Assembly: GCF_964340395.1 (NCBI RefSeq)
Contig: NC_135550.1
Coordinates: 18,461,484-18,525,483 of the forward strand
Length of the DNA stretch: 64,000 nt
Reading direction: 5' to 3'
Source of the DNA: Glandiceps talaboti
Taxonomy: Eukaryota > Hemichordata > Enteropneusta > Spengelidae
Part shown: positions 32,001 to 43,800 of the stretch, in pieces
How the letters are laid out: every line of letters starts with the position of its first letter
Numbering within the stretch: the first letter of the stretch is position 1
Translations under genes and position numbers: made by a program
Notes under the pieces: generated by a model
The model's input: the letters and a program-made list of their open reading frames with translations, nothing else
Told to the model about the DNA's origin: nothing
Databases searched by the model: none

Positions 32001-34839
32001 TCAGGTTAAGTAATAATACAGCCTAGTATCAGTATAATGATGACATTGTTTCATTCACACTCCTTGGTAATGTCACAGTTCATTTTCTTAGTGCATACTC
32101 ATTTTCAAAAGAATATTTCTTCAATTTACCTTGTCCGTTTCTATTTCACAAACAACATCATCTTCCTGAACATAGTCTCCGACAGCTGAGAAGATCAGAG
32201 ATGTAAAAACAACAACAGCAGTTAGACTCGATGCACGATATCTTCTCTATCTGACAATTTTCATATAATCCTTCATGAGAAAGTGTTCATAATCTAACTT
32301 AAACATAATGAAGTATTTATAAAAAAAGTCAATAATTGTATTGACAACATATTCTGAGAACTGACTTATTTCTTGTAGAAAACTTGATAATGTTACTTGA
32401 TTACACTTTGTAAGGGTTTACCTTTCTCCCACCTGACATCACCTTCAGAAACAGATTCAGCAAATGGAGGAACATTGACTATCTTAACTTCATCATCTGA
32501 AAAAACAGAAAAAGAATGTTTGTGTCACTATAAATCTTACAGTGTTGTTGTCCTTGCTGACTACATCATTAACTCCCTACATCAAATTTTCTTCTCAGAC
32601 TTCCACATTCCTTGCATTGTTCATTTATTACAGTTAAAATTACACAGGTTTTATAATCACCCAATGATGTCAACATCTGCACAAAAAGGATGTATTTGAC
32701 ATTATCAATCATTTTTTGAGAACTGACACAGCTTTCCCAGCCAGTCATACAGACCTGACAAGTACAATCTCTGCATTTTTAGTCATTACATTTACTTCAG
32801 AAAAAAATATTCCATGTGAGAAATCTTGCAAGTCCACCAAATGGACTGTCCTATCTATCAAAATATATGTCTGAATTGACCACAGAAAGTCTGAATGCTT
32901 GGCAACACTAACAAACATAATGTCAAATTGTATGTTTGTACAGACTACATAAAATGATAATTCCTTTGATTTCACCACTGGCATTCCAAACATTCAAAGA
33001 GAAATTATATAACCCATAATTATTCATAACAGTTGCAAATCTTTGAGCAGTTTTAATGCAAGGTCTGCATAGATATTTTTCTATGACTACTTACATAAGA
33101 TTCTTGATGAGTGAAAAGACCGATTAGAAGTATTGACAGCTGCATTAGAGGCACTATAGCACCAGCTAGTACAAAGGAAAAAAAAAAATTCACTTTTCGA
33201 GTCATGAAAGTAGACATATTGGACAAACACTAAGTAAACATACTTAAGAATGTAGTTTCAAACAACCATGTAATAATATCATTATTTTGAAAGATAATTT
33301 TGGCTTTACATTTTACCACACTTAACTTTACATCAGTCAGCAAGTTACTCATCATTTACCCATTCCCAACAACTTTTAACATTATTTCCAGCCGTGTTCA
33401 CACAAAACAAAGTATAAAGATGTTACAGAACATAATTTGTATCTCAACATTTTGAGCAGAAATGTCAATCAATATTTGAAGCCGTTCTTAATCAGTCTTG
33501 AATTTAAATAATTTCTAAAAACCATGAAGAAAATAAAAATGTCACTGATTGGTGAAACTAACCCTAGCAACTTTTGAAGTAATTTATCATTCTTAAATGT
33601 GACACTTTTTCAATACACTGTTGTGCAATGTTTGAAGCATCTGATAATAAATCTGTCAGCGTAATAAATCAGATATGTGTAGAAGAAATAACCTTCGTAC
33701 CTGCTTGATGTGAATGTTACATCCTTGGCTAATCTTGAACTGCAGATTCCTGTTCACAACATACATTATCAAAATAAGAAAATGTTGTTTCCTTTAAGGA
33801 GGAAATGGTACACAAATGCACTGTCTTATCAGTGAACACACTTTTGGGGACACGACCTTCTCACTTCCTGGGTAGACTTTCCTTCATTGCAAACATTGCT
33901 CAGATTTCTTCAAGAATGCAAATAGCTATATGTATTTCTAACTTTGTTGATAGCTGTGTATTTCTAACTTTAGTCTTTACTTCATTGATAAAAATGTATC
34001 CAATTCTTGACCATTCTACTAGAGTTTACCTAAATGCTCTGAATATCTACAGATTGCCATTTCTCCCACAAGGGGGGTTCTGAAGTCTTTGCTGAGGAAG
34101 CATGATGTGGGGGTGGGGTGGGATGGGTGGGTTGCAGTTTCTTGTGGGTTGAGATTATAAAACTAAATTCTTGTTACCATAATTTAGCAACTATAATCAC
34201 TTCTGTATTAAAAGGGATTATGTGTACTAAATTTTAGTTTATACTATCCACTATAGTATCATCACTGCCCACAAGTGACAGTCAGTGGGTGCCATAGCAG
34301 TGACTGCAAAGTGCAATCGCAGTTAAATGCAGTTAATTGGGGCAGTAAACTTGTAATGGGGAAAGAAATGAAAACCACAGCAAACAGTCTGACATAATAA
34401 CGTTGACTTCAGGCCACTAATAGGCACTATTATCACTATAAAGTCAGAATCTGATGAGGTATTAGGGTTAGGGACTTACGTGGCTGTAAGCAATACGGTC
34501 TTCGAGCAGCTGTTATACACTAAAATGAAAAAGGCAAACGATAGTAATTATTGGGGATTGTCATACAATAATTTTCCTATCGGTTCTTAGAAAATTTCTA
34601 CACGTCCACGGCGAGAAATATGCTCATTTTCGACCACTTCCGGTCTTGAGACATACACATACCGGTTTGGTCAAAGTTCAAGGTATTAAAATAAGACTAC
34701 TGTTATAAATTGATTTCGCCACAAAATGACTCTTTGATATGTTTGAAACAAAGGGGCATACCTGTGCACTTGCAAAAGTAGCGCGATGCTTCGTTAAATA
34801 CAAAAAATATCGCGAACCAAGCGCTTTCCGAGATAACAT
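26062..34839 (-). CDS. DLST: Dihydrolipoyllysine succinyltransferase, E2 of 2-oxoglutarate dehydrogenase
   Basis: Thirteen coding exons: 34839-34762, 34519-34480, 33749-33693, 32496-32422, 32185-32130, 31277-31169, 31036-30851, 30443-30352, 30137-30040, 29848-29718, 28716-28565, 27167-27000, 26196-26062 (1,377 nt, 458 aa; human DLST is 453). The enzyme moves the succinyl group from lipoyl-lysine to CoA in the mitochondrial matrix and forms the core of the 2-oxoglutarate dehydrogenase complex of the TCA cycle. Order: basic targeting peptide, one lipoyl domain (about 60-138) with lipoyl Lys102 in ETDK, a proline/alanine linker (140-231) with no subunit-binding domain, and a catalytic domain (232-458) with YDHRLIDG, His429 and Asp433. 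The single lipoyl domain, ETDKTAVQVP, and lack of a subunit-binding domain fit DLST rather than the PDH or branched-chain E2. The start at 34839 has the best context (GCGACCATG); in-frame ATGs at 34851 and 34860 would add 4 or 7 residues. Confidence 0.95.
26215..26502. repeat. 142-bp tandem duplication in the last DLST intron
   Basis: Copies begin at 26215 and 26357. Both hold TTGTACAAAGAATT, AGACCAACGGAT, TCAAGATCTCAGTTCA and AAGAGTCGGCTTCAG. The second copy has extra CAGTT units, showing later local slippage. The two are more than 85% alike by eye. Confidence 0.85.
27782..28127. repeat. Diverged tandem duplication, about 170 bp, DLST intron 11
   Basis: Copies 27782-27945 and 27956-28127 share GATATCTCAAGAAA, CATT-CTTGA blocks and the end CTAGTTATCCAGGAGTC. 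They are more diverged than the 142-bp duplication, so this event looks older. Confidence 0.7.
31169..32496 (-). other. DLST: DLST exons 4-6: lipoyl domain
   Basis: Residues 60-138 form the lipoyl domain: [15 protein letters not shown], then the beta-hairpin EIETDK with the lipoylated Lys102 as the last codon of exon 5, then [11 protein letters not shown] in exon 6. The intron after the lipoyl lysine (31278-32129) is phase 0 and holds a 41-bp minisatellite. Confidence 0.93.
31376..31868. repeat. 41-bp minisatellite, 12 copies, DLST intron 5
   Basis: The unit contains CCACAGGTCAGTGG and TACAGAAATAAAATTATTG. Two forms alternate: A (GGCCATAG) and B (GGTCAGAG), in the order A B A B A A A B B A A B. 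The CCAC...GTGG block in each unit can form a small stem. The array fills over half of the intron that separates the lipoyl-lysine codon from the rest of the domain. Confidence 0.93.
34107..34131 (+). other. G-quadruplex motif
   Basis: Five G runs of 3-5 (GGGGG, GGGG, GGG, GGG, GGG) separated by one or two bases. It lies in DLST intron 2 on the strand not transcribed as DLST sense RNA. Confidence 0.6.
34636..34643 (+). promoter_or_regulatory. ETS/GABP site near the DLST start
   Basis: ACTTCCGG in DLST intron 1, about 120 nt inside exon 1. A second site of this type, CCGGAAGC, is at 35391-35398 upstream. Sites of this type are frequent in promoters of nuclear genes for mitochondrial proteins. 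Assigned by consensus only. Confidence 0.35.
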
Positions 34840-34852
34840 GGTCGCCGACATT

Positions 34853-34865
34853 ATACGCATGCGTG
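34853..34865. promoter_or_regulatory. NRF1-like palindrome at the DLST start
   Basis: ACGCATGCGT, a near match to the NRF1 site GCGCATGCGC, lies about 15-25 nt upstream of the chosen DLST ATG and overlaps the upstream in-frame ATG at 34860. NRF1 is a known regulator of mitochondrial gene promoters in animals. Confidence 0.35.
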
Positions 34866-34899
34866 ATTTTTATTTGAAGCTCCTCGTTCAAGGGGTTTA

Positions 34900-37800
34900 T
34901 AATGCATTTCAGGTAACACGGCGATAGACAGAGGTTTCTCTTTGGAAAGAGCCTGAATTATGAACATGCGTACAGAATGTTAGTAGGGCTTCTTGGTGTT
35001 TCTTCGGCAGGTCTTTACATTTTCACCTGCGATTTCTTCCATAAAATGCAAAAATAACGGTAAGTTACTTAATTTTTGATACCAAAAATGCCGTCGCTTA
35101 TTATCCATATTTTTGTAAAATATTTCACGGTGCCAAATTAGCGTTATATCGCTATTACTTGCAGCGGTTTCGTTACGTGTCTTAGACTTCCACTGGCAGT
35201 GTTTCCTTTGTCTGCTGTGTGTCTGCTACATGTCGACATTTTATGAAGGTAATATTTTCATATTAGTTACGATTTACCTTTTTCGCTTTCGGTATATGTT
35301 CCATATTTTAGAAACACCGATAAATCTAGGTTCTTGAGCAATTTTCCGTGCAAATCCTGCGCCTTAGGAGCTCGATCGTGCACAGAGAACCCGGAAGCGA
35401 CAATTTGCCCCACGGAGGGAGCTACGTGGAGATTGAATAGAAAAGATTTCGCTCTTTGTGTAATATTCGATATTTTCTTTTGTGTAAATCGGATCTTTTG
35501 TTAATGTTAGATTGCATGCAATTTGTGATTGAATATTGATTTGATCTCCTTTTATGATGCCGTCTTTTCCTCGCAGCTTTCTTCGTAGTTCGTTCTTTGC
35601 CATCATTGCGTTCTATCGCGATGCATGTACATAGTGTAGAACGTTGCTGTTTGGTGGTCAATATGCGACTGTAAGCTACGTAGCATAGGGATAATTCTCG
35701 GACCCTGGAGTAGACACTGTGCGAGATGATGATTAAGGGAACAAAAGATCAACATTCGTTGTTTGTCATCCCAATTAACGAAATTAAGAAGGTCGTTTAT
35801 ATGTTTATGTCAGTTATTTATTTACATGTATTTGCCCTTTTAATCGAAGAAAAATTTACTGCCAAGGTTGTGTGTGAGAATCGTGTAGTGTTCGACGGTA
35901 AACGTGTCCATTGAATGGACGACTTGCTTTTAACCATAAAACAGCGTCTCGTGTTGTTACAAGAGTGAAACCGACGTTATTGAATTTCACTGAAAATACG
36001 AATCCGGTTTTGAAAGTTCATCTTAAACTCCTACATGTGTGATATATATGGGTGTGAAATTATGGTGTAGGTTCTTTTCTGACGGAGAAAATCTTAACAA
36101 TTTTATAAGCATATAGATTGAAGAAGTAAAATGAATACTTGGTATCATGCCTGATTAGTTCCTTTGAAGGCACAGAGACAGCAAAGAGATGAGGACAGAT
36201 GGGAAGCCTGAGAATGTAATTAAAAGTGGAGACAACAAAAGGAAATAGTATCATTTTTCTAGGCTCAGGATTTCTTCCATGGAGGCGGAAATATTTAATT
36301 TCAGAATATAAAGGGGGAATTGCCATGGCACTTTATCAGCTTTCTTAGTACATTTAGTCTTGATTGTTTTGTCAATCAACACTGCATAGGAGACAATAGA
36401 GGGTAATAGTGTTTGAAGAGAGGATTGAGGACAATTAATTGGACTGTCTTGTATGGAGGTGTATATATTTAACAGTCTGTCTTGTTTCTTGTCATAAAAT
36501 GAAGTCAGTATTTATCAAGTCTTCTGTTGACTATGATGAGAGATATAGTTGGCTTAGTTCAATCATTTAGCCTATCGAGTAAACACTAAGTGTTTGCCTG
36601 TACCGTGTCACCATTTGCCCTCTCTCCTTAAGGATCACACTGATAAATGTTGGTGATCTTCAATTGTATCATTTCCCTGTACAAAGTTCATCTTCAGTTC
36701 GTATCATCTTCAGTGTGGCACACACTCTTGTGTCTTCTCAGGCGATCTCTTGTTTGCATTTCAGCCTGACATTCTCAGAGATCGATATTCTAAATATTTT
36801 TCCAAAGCAAATTAGGAGTTCAAGTTAGTAATGTGTGACACAGTCTCTGAGGCAACCACATATTGTGATGTCATCTTGTCTTTAATACTTTGTGACTAAG
36901 TTAAGTTGTGAGTCAAGGTGACGAACACTTTAAGTGGTTGTCTTGCCCCTAGCCATCCTTTCAGTTTTTAGTGTAATTGTGAAATTCAAAGTTTAAAGAT
37001 ACAATGCCGTCACTATTGATATCCTTGAGATTGGTTGCACTCTGTGGTACTGTCTTTATTAATAATTTACCATGTTAGCAAGATTCTTCAGAAACCAGGC
37101 ACACCGTGCCTTCAGAAATTGATAATTTGTCTAGAGTAAAGTTCAATCAAACGCCGCGTGACATCGTAGACTCTGGCTTCAGAAAGCAGGACCTATTTGA
37201 ATGCAGTTGATCACTCGGAGAGTTTTTACAAATGAGACATTTGTCAAGGTAATGAGTGTCCTGTTACACTTTTCCTTTCCCTGTAGTGTAACATATCAAG
37301 AAATGGTAGTATCTCAGCATTCAAATTCACACAATTTATATACTGTAGAATACGGATCTGAAAAAAGCTATCAAGTATGTATGATGAGGATAAGTATGTT
37401 TGTTGTGTACCGTGACTGTCTGTTCCTTGCACGGCTATGAGACATTGTACAAAGTCCGTGGAAACTAGAAAAGGTGGATTGTGCGTACGTGATATTCTTA
37501 TTCTGTCTCTTGTGCTTACTTGTTTTGTCTCTTTACGTTTGTATCAAATTTACAGATTAGTGACTGAATTAATTGATTAATTGCTTCATGTTAATGAAGA
37601 TTAGGATACTTGTCAACATTTAGGAGCATTGAACCAGGATTGTGAATTAAGGGCATTTTGTAAACATTTTTGGTTCACAGCGTTTTGATATCCTTGTAAT
37701 TATTCTAAGATGACAAAAAAAAAAGATGTATAAACGCCTAAGTTTGAGGTTTGGTCAATGTCATGCCAATGGGTGTGGTGTGAAGGTTCAGATAAAGACA

Positions 37801-40673
37801 AAATTTGAAGGACACATACTATGTTCTCCAGGCATACACCTTAAAGATGACTGTCTTGATACTCCAAGGTTACAACTTATCTCTTTGTTGCAAAGATAAC
37901 ATGATGGTACCATCACAAACAATATGGAAATTTCCACCATTTTTATTCGTTCGTGTGACGCCATGCTAGAGCATGTCTGAGAAAACACTTTATATTTCAA
38001 GCAAGAGAATTTTATTTTGAAGCAAATAGTACAAGCCTCCTGGAAAAATTAATGAAAAAAAATTAGATAATGTTATTGGAAGTGAAGGAATATCTGGTCA
38101 GATAAATATAAATTTTTTTGTTTAATGGTATCTTTAGGCTGGAGGCTATGTACAGCGGAAACTCTACTCAAATGTCTAATTACATCGGGCTGTAGAATAG
38201 TGCTTTAATGATTTCATTACAACTTTCTTGAGATGAAAATTTGTAATCAAATCAAATGAGATTGGCTTTAATTATATAAAAGCCTCAGTGAAAAATGAAT
38301 ATCATGCGGAGGAAAAGGAAGGCTTGCTGTTTTTCAAAGATACTAAATCTTTAAGAAAAATGGCCGAGTAACACAAAAGGACCTTTATAATTGAAGTAAT
38401 GCAGAAAATAAATCCATTGTTTATTATGTCTTTTGAATTAAAATTATGAACAGTATAGCGAGGGGTGAATGCACTAATTGTAAGAACAACCTTGAAAAAA
38501 AAAATTATGTACCGTGCTTCATTAATATAGCTCTTGAAGAAAATGTTTAAAAAGCAACAAAGGCGGCATGGGATGAGACATGTGTGACTGCAGAGTACAA
38601 TAGCCAAAACAATGGCTTTACTACGGCTGTGACATGCAGTTACATATAATTATATGATAATTGCAGTGAGAGAACATATTCAAATTGAATAACTTAAAAA
38701 GTACACACTTTTAACAAATAATTGCCTCATGTACACAGAACATCAAATAGCAACTTGTAAGGATTGGATGGCAAGATTAAATAAAACCTAGAGTAAAGGA
38801 AAATACAGCTCTGCTACTAGTAATGAATACTATAAAGAGAAAAACCGAGGTTAAAAAATACTTGTCTGTGCTGTGCTAGGTGTCTTGATGAAGCTATTAT
38901 ATAATCTAAGTAATGGCCGAGAGTATTAATTATGTTCTTTTGTGAAAGAAGAAAACTGAGGCCCTTTTATGTCACCGTAAATAGCAGAGTCTATTATTCA
39001 CTGTAGTATAATCAAGTATTTCATTTTTTCAATAGCACAAAAAAGGGAGTGCGATTAAGAGGGTGGAGTCTTATGGCAACTTGAAATATTGTTGGGGAAA
39101 TATGGCCGGGCAGAACACAAAAGTGAAAACATGTTGTTCTTTTATATGTGGTGCAGAGATTGGATTGGATTATGGTTGTTGTTGTACTTGGAATTTTTTA
39201 ATATTCTTGACATATTATTTACGTAGTTTCAGTTCCTGAAGACGATATCAATTTCAGAGTAACTAATACTGACCCATATACAGTTTCAACAACATCTTTT
39301 AAACACTCCTTATCATACAGATTTATATTGAAAATATACAATGTTGACATTTATGTCTGTACATATTTTCTGCCTAGAGAAGGCATCAGCATGAAAACTC
39401 CTGTGTATATTTAAATTGTGATATACTGCTGGGTTGTAAGGAGTACCTTTGTAGTACCGTTTATTTGAAAAAAAAAATATTCTAAATTATTTCTTCACTT
39501 TAATTCGACGTCAAAAATTGCTTTGATTGTTTGTTTTTTTAATGAGATAATTTTCGTTGTGATTAAGAGACAGAAATAAATAAGAGATATGTCGTGTAAA
39601 TATTGTAGCTGAAAATGAAGATAGCTAATAAGCAGTAATATTACAATTGCTCTGACCTCCACTCACTCACCGTTTTCGTCATCTGTCAACATAGTCACAT
39701 GACGGAACGATGTGACCATCAGGCCCGCTATTAAGCTGTCTTAATTCTAAGATGGCATCAGCTATTGTTATGCTAATTAATGTAATTTACATGCTATATC
39801 TGGAAGGATTTCTTTATTGGTGAATACAATATTGTCAGCTTGTTATATTCCGATGTGTGTGTGTGTGTGAGTGTGTGATTAATCTTCAGGCTATATACCC
39901 AAACCTACACATACACTACAGTATTTCTACCTCCTGTCTCCCCTACTGTGTTGGTAGCAGGTTGTATTCAAGGAGACATTCTGTGGAAAAATATTCGTGG
40001 AGTTCTTTGTGTGTGTGATGAATGACCGGTAAGAAGGTGAAATGAAGCTCTTAGGCTTTTTATTGAAGAGACCATATGCTGCAAGCATGGATTAGTATGC
40101 ATGCCCACTGCCCTTTCTTTTTTCTACTTCTTTTTTTTTTCTGCCGAAATAATATTTCTTTTGTGTACATATTGCTCCTTTATGACACAGCTCTCTTACA
40201 ATGATCGTCAAAATGCAGGCTGTGGTAGATGGTGAAATTTGTTAATATAGCAATTGAATTTAAATGCCAACCATTAAATAGCAAGGCATTTAAACTACAT
40301 TTCCTTAGGAAAGAAAATGAGGGATCACCCACTGATGGTAATATTGCAAATATGGAGCTATTACAGTCTTAGCATTATAATTAATATGTGTATGTGTAGC
40401 GGGGACACTATCGCTTTCATTCAGAGTGGTTGTATGTGCATAACAGCCTCACAACGTGTTCTTCATTTCTGCTGGTAGCACATTCTAAGACCTGACTCAC
40501 TGAAGCATACTCATATTTGTGGCACAGATGTTGCCTTGCGTCAAAGAATATTGAGACATTATGCTAGATGGGCTTTGCTGTTAATATTATGAATATTTGC
40601 TAGAGGGGTCACACTCGTGTTGGTCTTATTGACACATTTTTTTTTGTCTCAATTTTTTTTTTTTGATGAACAG
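34900..40673. other. Divergent intergenic region between DLST and PROX
   Basis: A 5.8-kb interval with no recognised coding sequence. The first kilobase (about 34,600-35,700) is richer in CG dinucleotides than its surroundings and could hold promoters firing both ways. A strong donor, ACG|GTAAGT at 35059-35065, could end a plus-strand noncoding first exon. The part from 38,290 to 40,340 is locally less repetitive and contains homeobox- and SOX-like words (CCATTGTTTATTATG, ACAATGG). A TTTAAATGCC / GGCATTTAAA inverted repeat lies at 40259-40294. Confidence 0.5.
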
Positions 40674-40894
40674 ATAAGCTTGTAACTTAAGGTCAGGAAG
40701 AAGTTGAAAGTGAACAGGATAAACAACAGATAGTGGGGGTCGAGATCGCTGAAAAACAACAAAATTTGAAAGGAAAGACAGAATAGAAACCAGGAAGTGG
40801 AAAACTGTGTGCGTTCAAGTGGTATAAGCTCAAGCATTGTACTGGAGATAGCATTAGGCACAGCTGGGGAGGATAACTGCCAAGCAGAGAAAAG
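40672..40894 (+). other. Likely PROX 5' UTR exon with upstream acceptor
   Basis: A long T tract followed by GATGAACAG ends at 40673 and looks like a 3' splice site. The 221 nt from there to the ATG would be 5' UTR, so the true promoter lies further upstream. Confidence 0.45.
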
Positions 40895-43800
40895 ATGGCT
40901 GAGGTAGAGGATTTTTCTCTTCGGCAGTCTAAGAGGCGTCGAGTAGACACAGGACTACCACGAAATACATACGGACAAAGTCAAACACTGGCAAGAATGG
41001 TGAATGGTAATGGAGTGACTGATAGTAACCAAGTCCTAAGGAGACTCCTTAAACCCAGCAATAATCAAGAGGGTGTGAATGGGGATGGAGACAGATTGAA
41101 TGGTGACGACTCTTTGAGTGCTTCCATGTTAAATAAATCAAAACATAACGGTGAACCAGAAGAGTGTGGAGGTCAAAGTGAAAATGGGGTTGGCTACCCA
41201 AACTCAGAAGATCTTACCGATTGTCAAGTTGAAGATGATGTAAACCTAGACAACAAGGAAAATGGTGAAGAAATGTCCCGATCTCAGGCAGACAGTGATG
41301 ATACTGAAGATTCAGTCATGAATGGAGCTTCCAAATCTGAAGACAAGTGCAATGGAAATCAAAGTGGCAATAATGAGAAACCTGAAGAGAGTGTAATGGC
41401 AAAACGTGCCAGAGTAGAGAACATTGTGACCAGTATGAGGCAGTCACCTTCTCAACTTGGCAGTGATGGTAAAAATAATCAGGGAAATGAGACCAGGCGA
41501 CAAAAACGCAAACAAAACGCACCTCAACCTCAGAGAGTATTTGTACAGGAAGACAAAAAAGAAGGAGGCCGAAAGGAAGAGAAACGACAACTGAAACAAC
41601 TCCTGACACAGCTGCAGGACCATTTGAACACACTACAACACAAGTACTTTGAACTCTATGATAATGAAGAAACTGATTCTGAAATGGAAGAAGCTCTTGA
41701 CAGTGATGGTGGGAAGTTGAAGAAGGGAAGTCAGAGTAATTCAAAATCTAACAAAGACTTTCGCCACCAACATACATCTGGGAAACCCCCAAAAATGTGT
41801 AATAATGACGACAATGTGCAATCTAAAGCTGAAGATGCAATAGTAAATGGAGGGGAACAGGAACGGTTCTCTGATGTTTTAAAGAATGAACTCACATCTG
41901 CTGTAACTGAAGTAGTTGATTCAGTGGTCAAGAAGTTTGTCAGTGAGCAGCAGTATAATGCCAGCCAGGCTTCCTCCCCTTCTCCTCAAGATGAAGCCTG
42001 TAATTTAACCATAGCTCATGAAAATCATAGTCAAGTGTACATGAGTCGAATGAATCGATCACCACCTCATCCACAATACCCCAGGGTCTCCCCCACTATC
42101 CATCAAGACTCCATGTATCAGTCTGAACAGACTGAAGCCATACCACTGGTGGTACCACACAAGAACCGTGACAGACCATCCCGAGAAAATACACCAAGAA
42201 TTGAATCTCAACCTCATCATGAATTTGAACCTGCAGTGCCTGCAACCTTGCCAACCTCAGTAGCCATTCCCAACCCAAGTCTCCAGTACTCCTTACTCCC
42301 TCACATGGCTGTGCCTATTTCTGACAGTGCAGGAAATCCAGAGATGAGCATGGGTGCAATCTACAGTAGCGTTCCCATGAATACCATGCTACATAGTCAG
42401 TCTGCTGCATTGCTTGCAGGTGATTCCAGACACCCACTACAAGGACTCAACCATCGTGACTTAGCTCATGCACAACCAGAAGGTCTACCTCTGTCCCTAC
42501 TCAAACCAGAACCATTGGCCGAGTCAAGCCCAAGAAGCCATGACTATAGTATGGATGTTTCCAGCTTCACCTCTGGTGGTGCCATATCCTTTTTATATGA
42601 ACTATTATTATCACTAATCTTAGATTTCAAAAGATATTTCATTTATCATTTTAACAAGTTTACAGGCCATTACCAGATGTAATTGATCGTAAATAAGAAA
42701 TTGTTACTCTACTGTACCAATTATTGTTGTTTGCTGTTGACTAATATTAACTGAATACAAGGTCATAAATTTAATGTTTTATCTTTTATACTTTCATTGT
42801 GGAAAGTGCTCATAAATATGCTTCAGAATATGATAATGAATAAAATTTGAATTTCTTATTTCACACGACTTTTTTTTTAATAATGGAAAGAGCTTTATTT
42901 GGCTAGCTCAGAAAAAAAAAGTGTTTGTTTTATGAATTGTTTCCCTTAACTAGCTCACTGCCTCAGCACGACATTGACTCCAGCTCATCTCAAGAAAGCC
43001 AAGTTGATGTTCTTCTATGCACGCTACCCCAGCTCAACTGTCTTAAAGCAACACTTCCCCGATGTCAAGTTCAACCGACACAACACTGCGCAACTCATCA
43101 AATGGTTTAGTAACTTCCGTGAGTTCTACTACATCCAAATGGAGAAGTTCGCAAGGCAATCTCTAAGTGAAGGCGTGAAGAATCCTGAGATGTTGAATGT
43201 TTCCCGTGACTGCGAGCTCTTTAAAGTACTCAACCTGCATTACAATAAGAGTAATGAATTCGAGGTAAGTTGGAAATTTAACTCTTTTGTATAAAAAGGG
43301 ATATTAATTTCTGTTTAAAAATAGCTACACAATACATCTTTAATGACCCTTTCGTGAGACAGCGCCATGTCAATTTCTCAACATTTGTTGCAAGTTTGTC
43401 ATTAGTTAGTAGAACAATGTCCAATTAGTTATGTGTGAAATTAATTCACAAAAGAATTTATAAAAAACTCAAAAGACAGTTTACAGGACTTAAATCAAAT
43501 CATATTTTTGACAAGCCTTTGCAATTTTCTGATAAATACACTGTGGGTGTGTTAGTTTTAAATGTGTTTTGACATACAGTATTCAAGTAAATATTAAAAC
43601 AGGCATCTGTATAAATTTTTAGTCCCCTGATGGGGGGGTACTATTACAATGGGCTCTGTGCGTCTGTCTGTAATACATCATTTCTCAGGTATGCAATGTC
43701 TGATTTCTTTGAAACCTGTGCAAAGGGACATCATATGGGATATATTCCTGCCACTTTTTTTTTATTATTATGCAAATTTGATCACATGGTGGCCATCTCT

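Larger units (their letters stand above)
33693..34839 (-). other. DLST: DLST exons 1-3: mitochondrial presequence
   Basis: Exon 1 encodes [17 protein letters not shown] and on to residue 26 (basic, no acidic residue), a good import presequence. Exon 2 (40 nt) encodes 13 more residues with two adjacent arginines. Exon 3 (57 nt) ends at the weak donor GTTATT. Another donor, GTACGA, lies 8 nt upstream but would break the frame into exon 4. These three exons have little sequence conservation, so their boundaries rest on phase and splice consensus only. Confidence 0.7.

Noticed and set aside
26062-34839. Identity as PDH E2 (DLAT) or branched-chain E2 (DBT)
   Set aside because: One lipoyl domain, no peripheral-subunit-binding domain, and ETDKTAVQVP plus [17 protein letters not shown] fit the succinyltransferase.
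42960-42977. Alternative PROX exon 2 starts after CTCAG (42965) or TCCAG (about 42981)
   Set aside because: The first has the wrong phase for the available donors; the second would remove conserved LTP residues found in fly Prospero.
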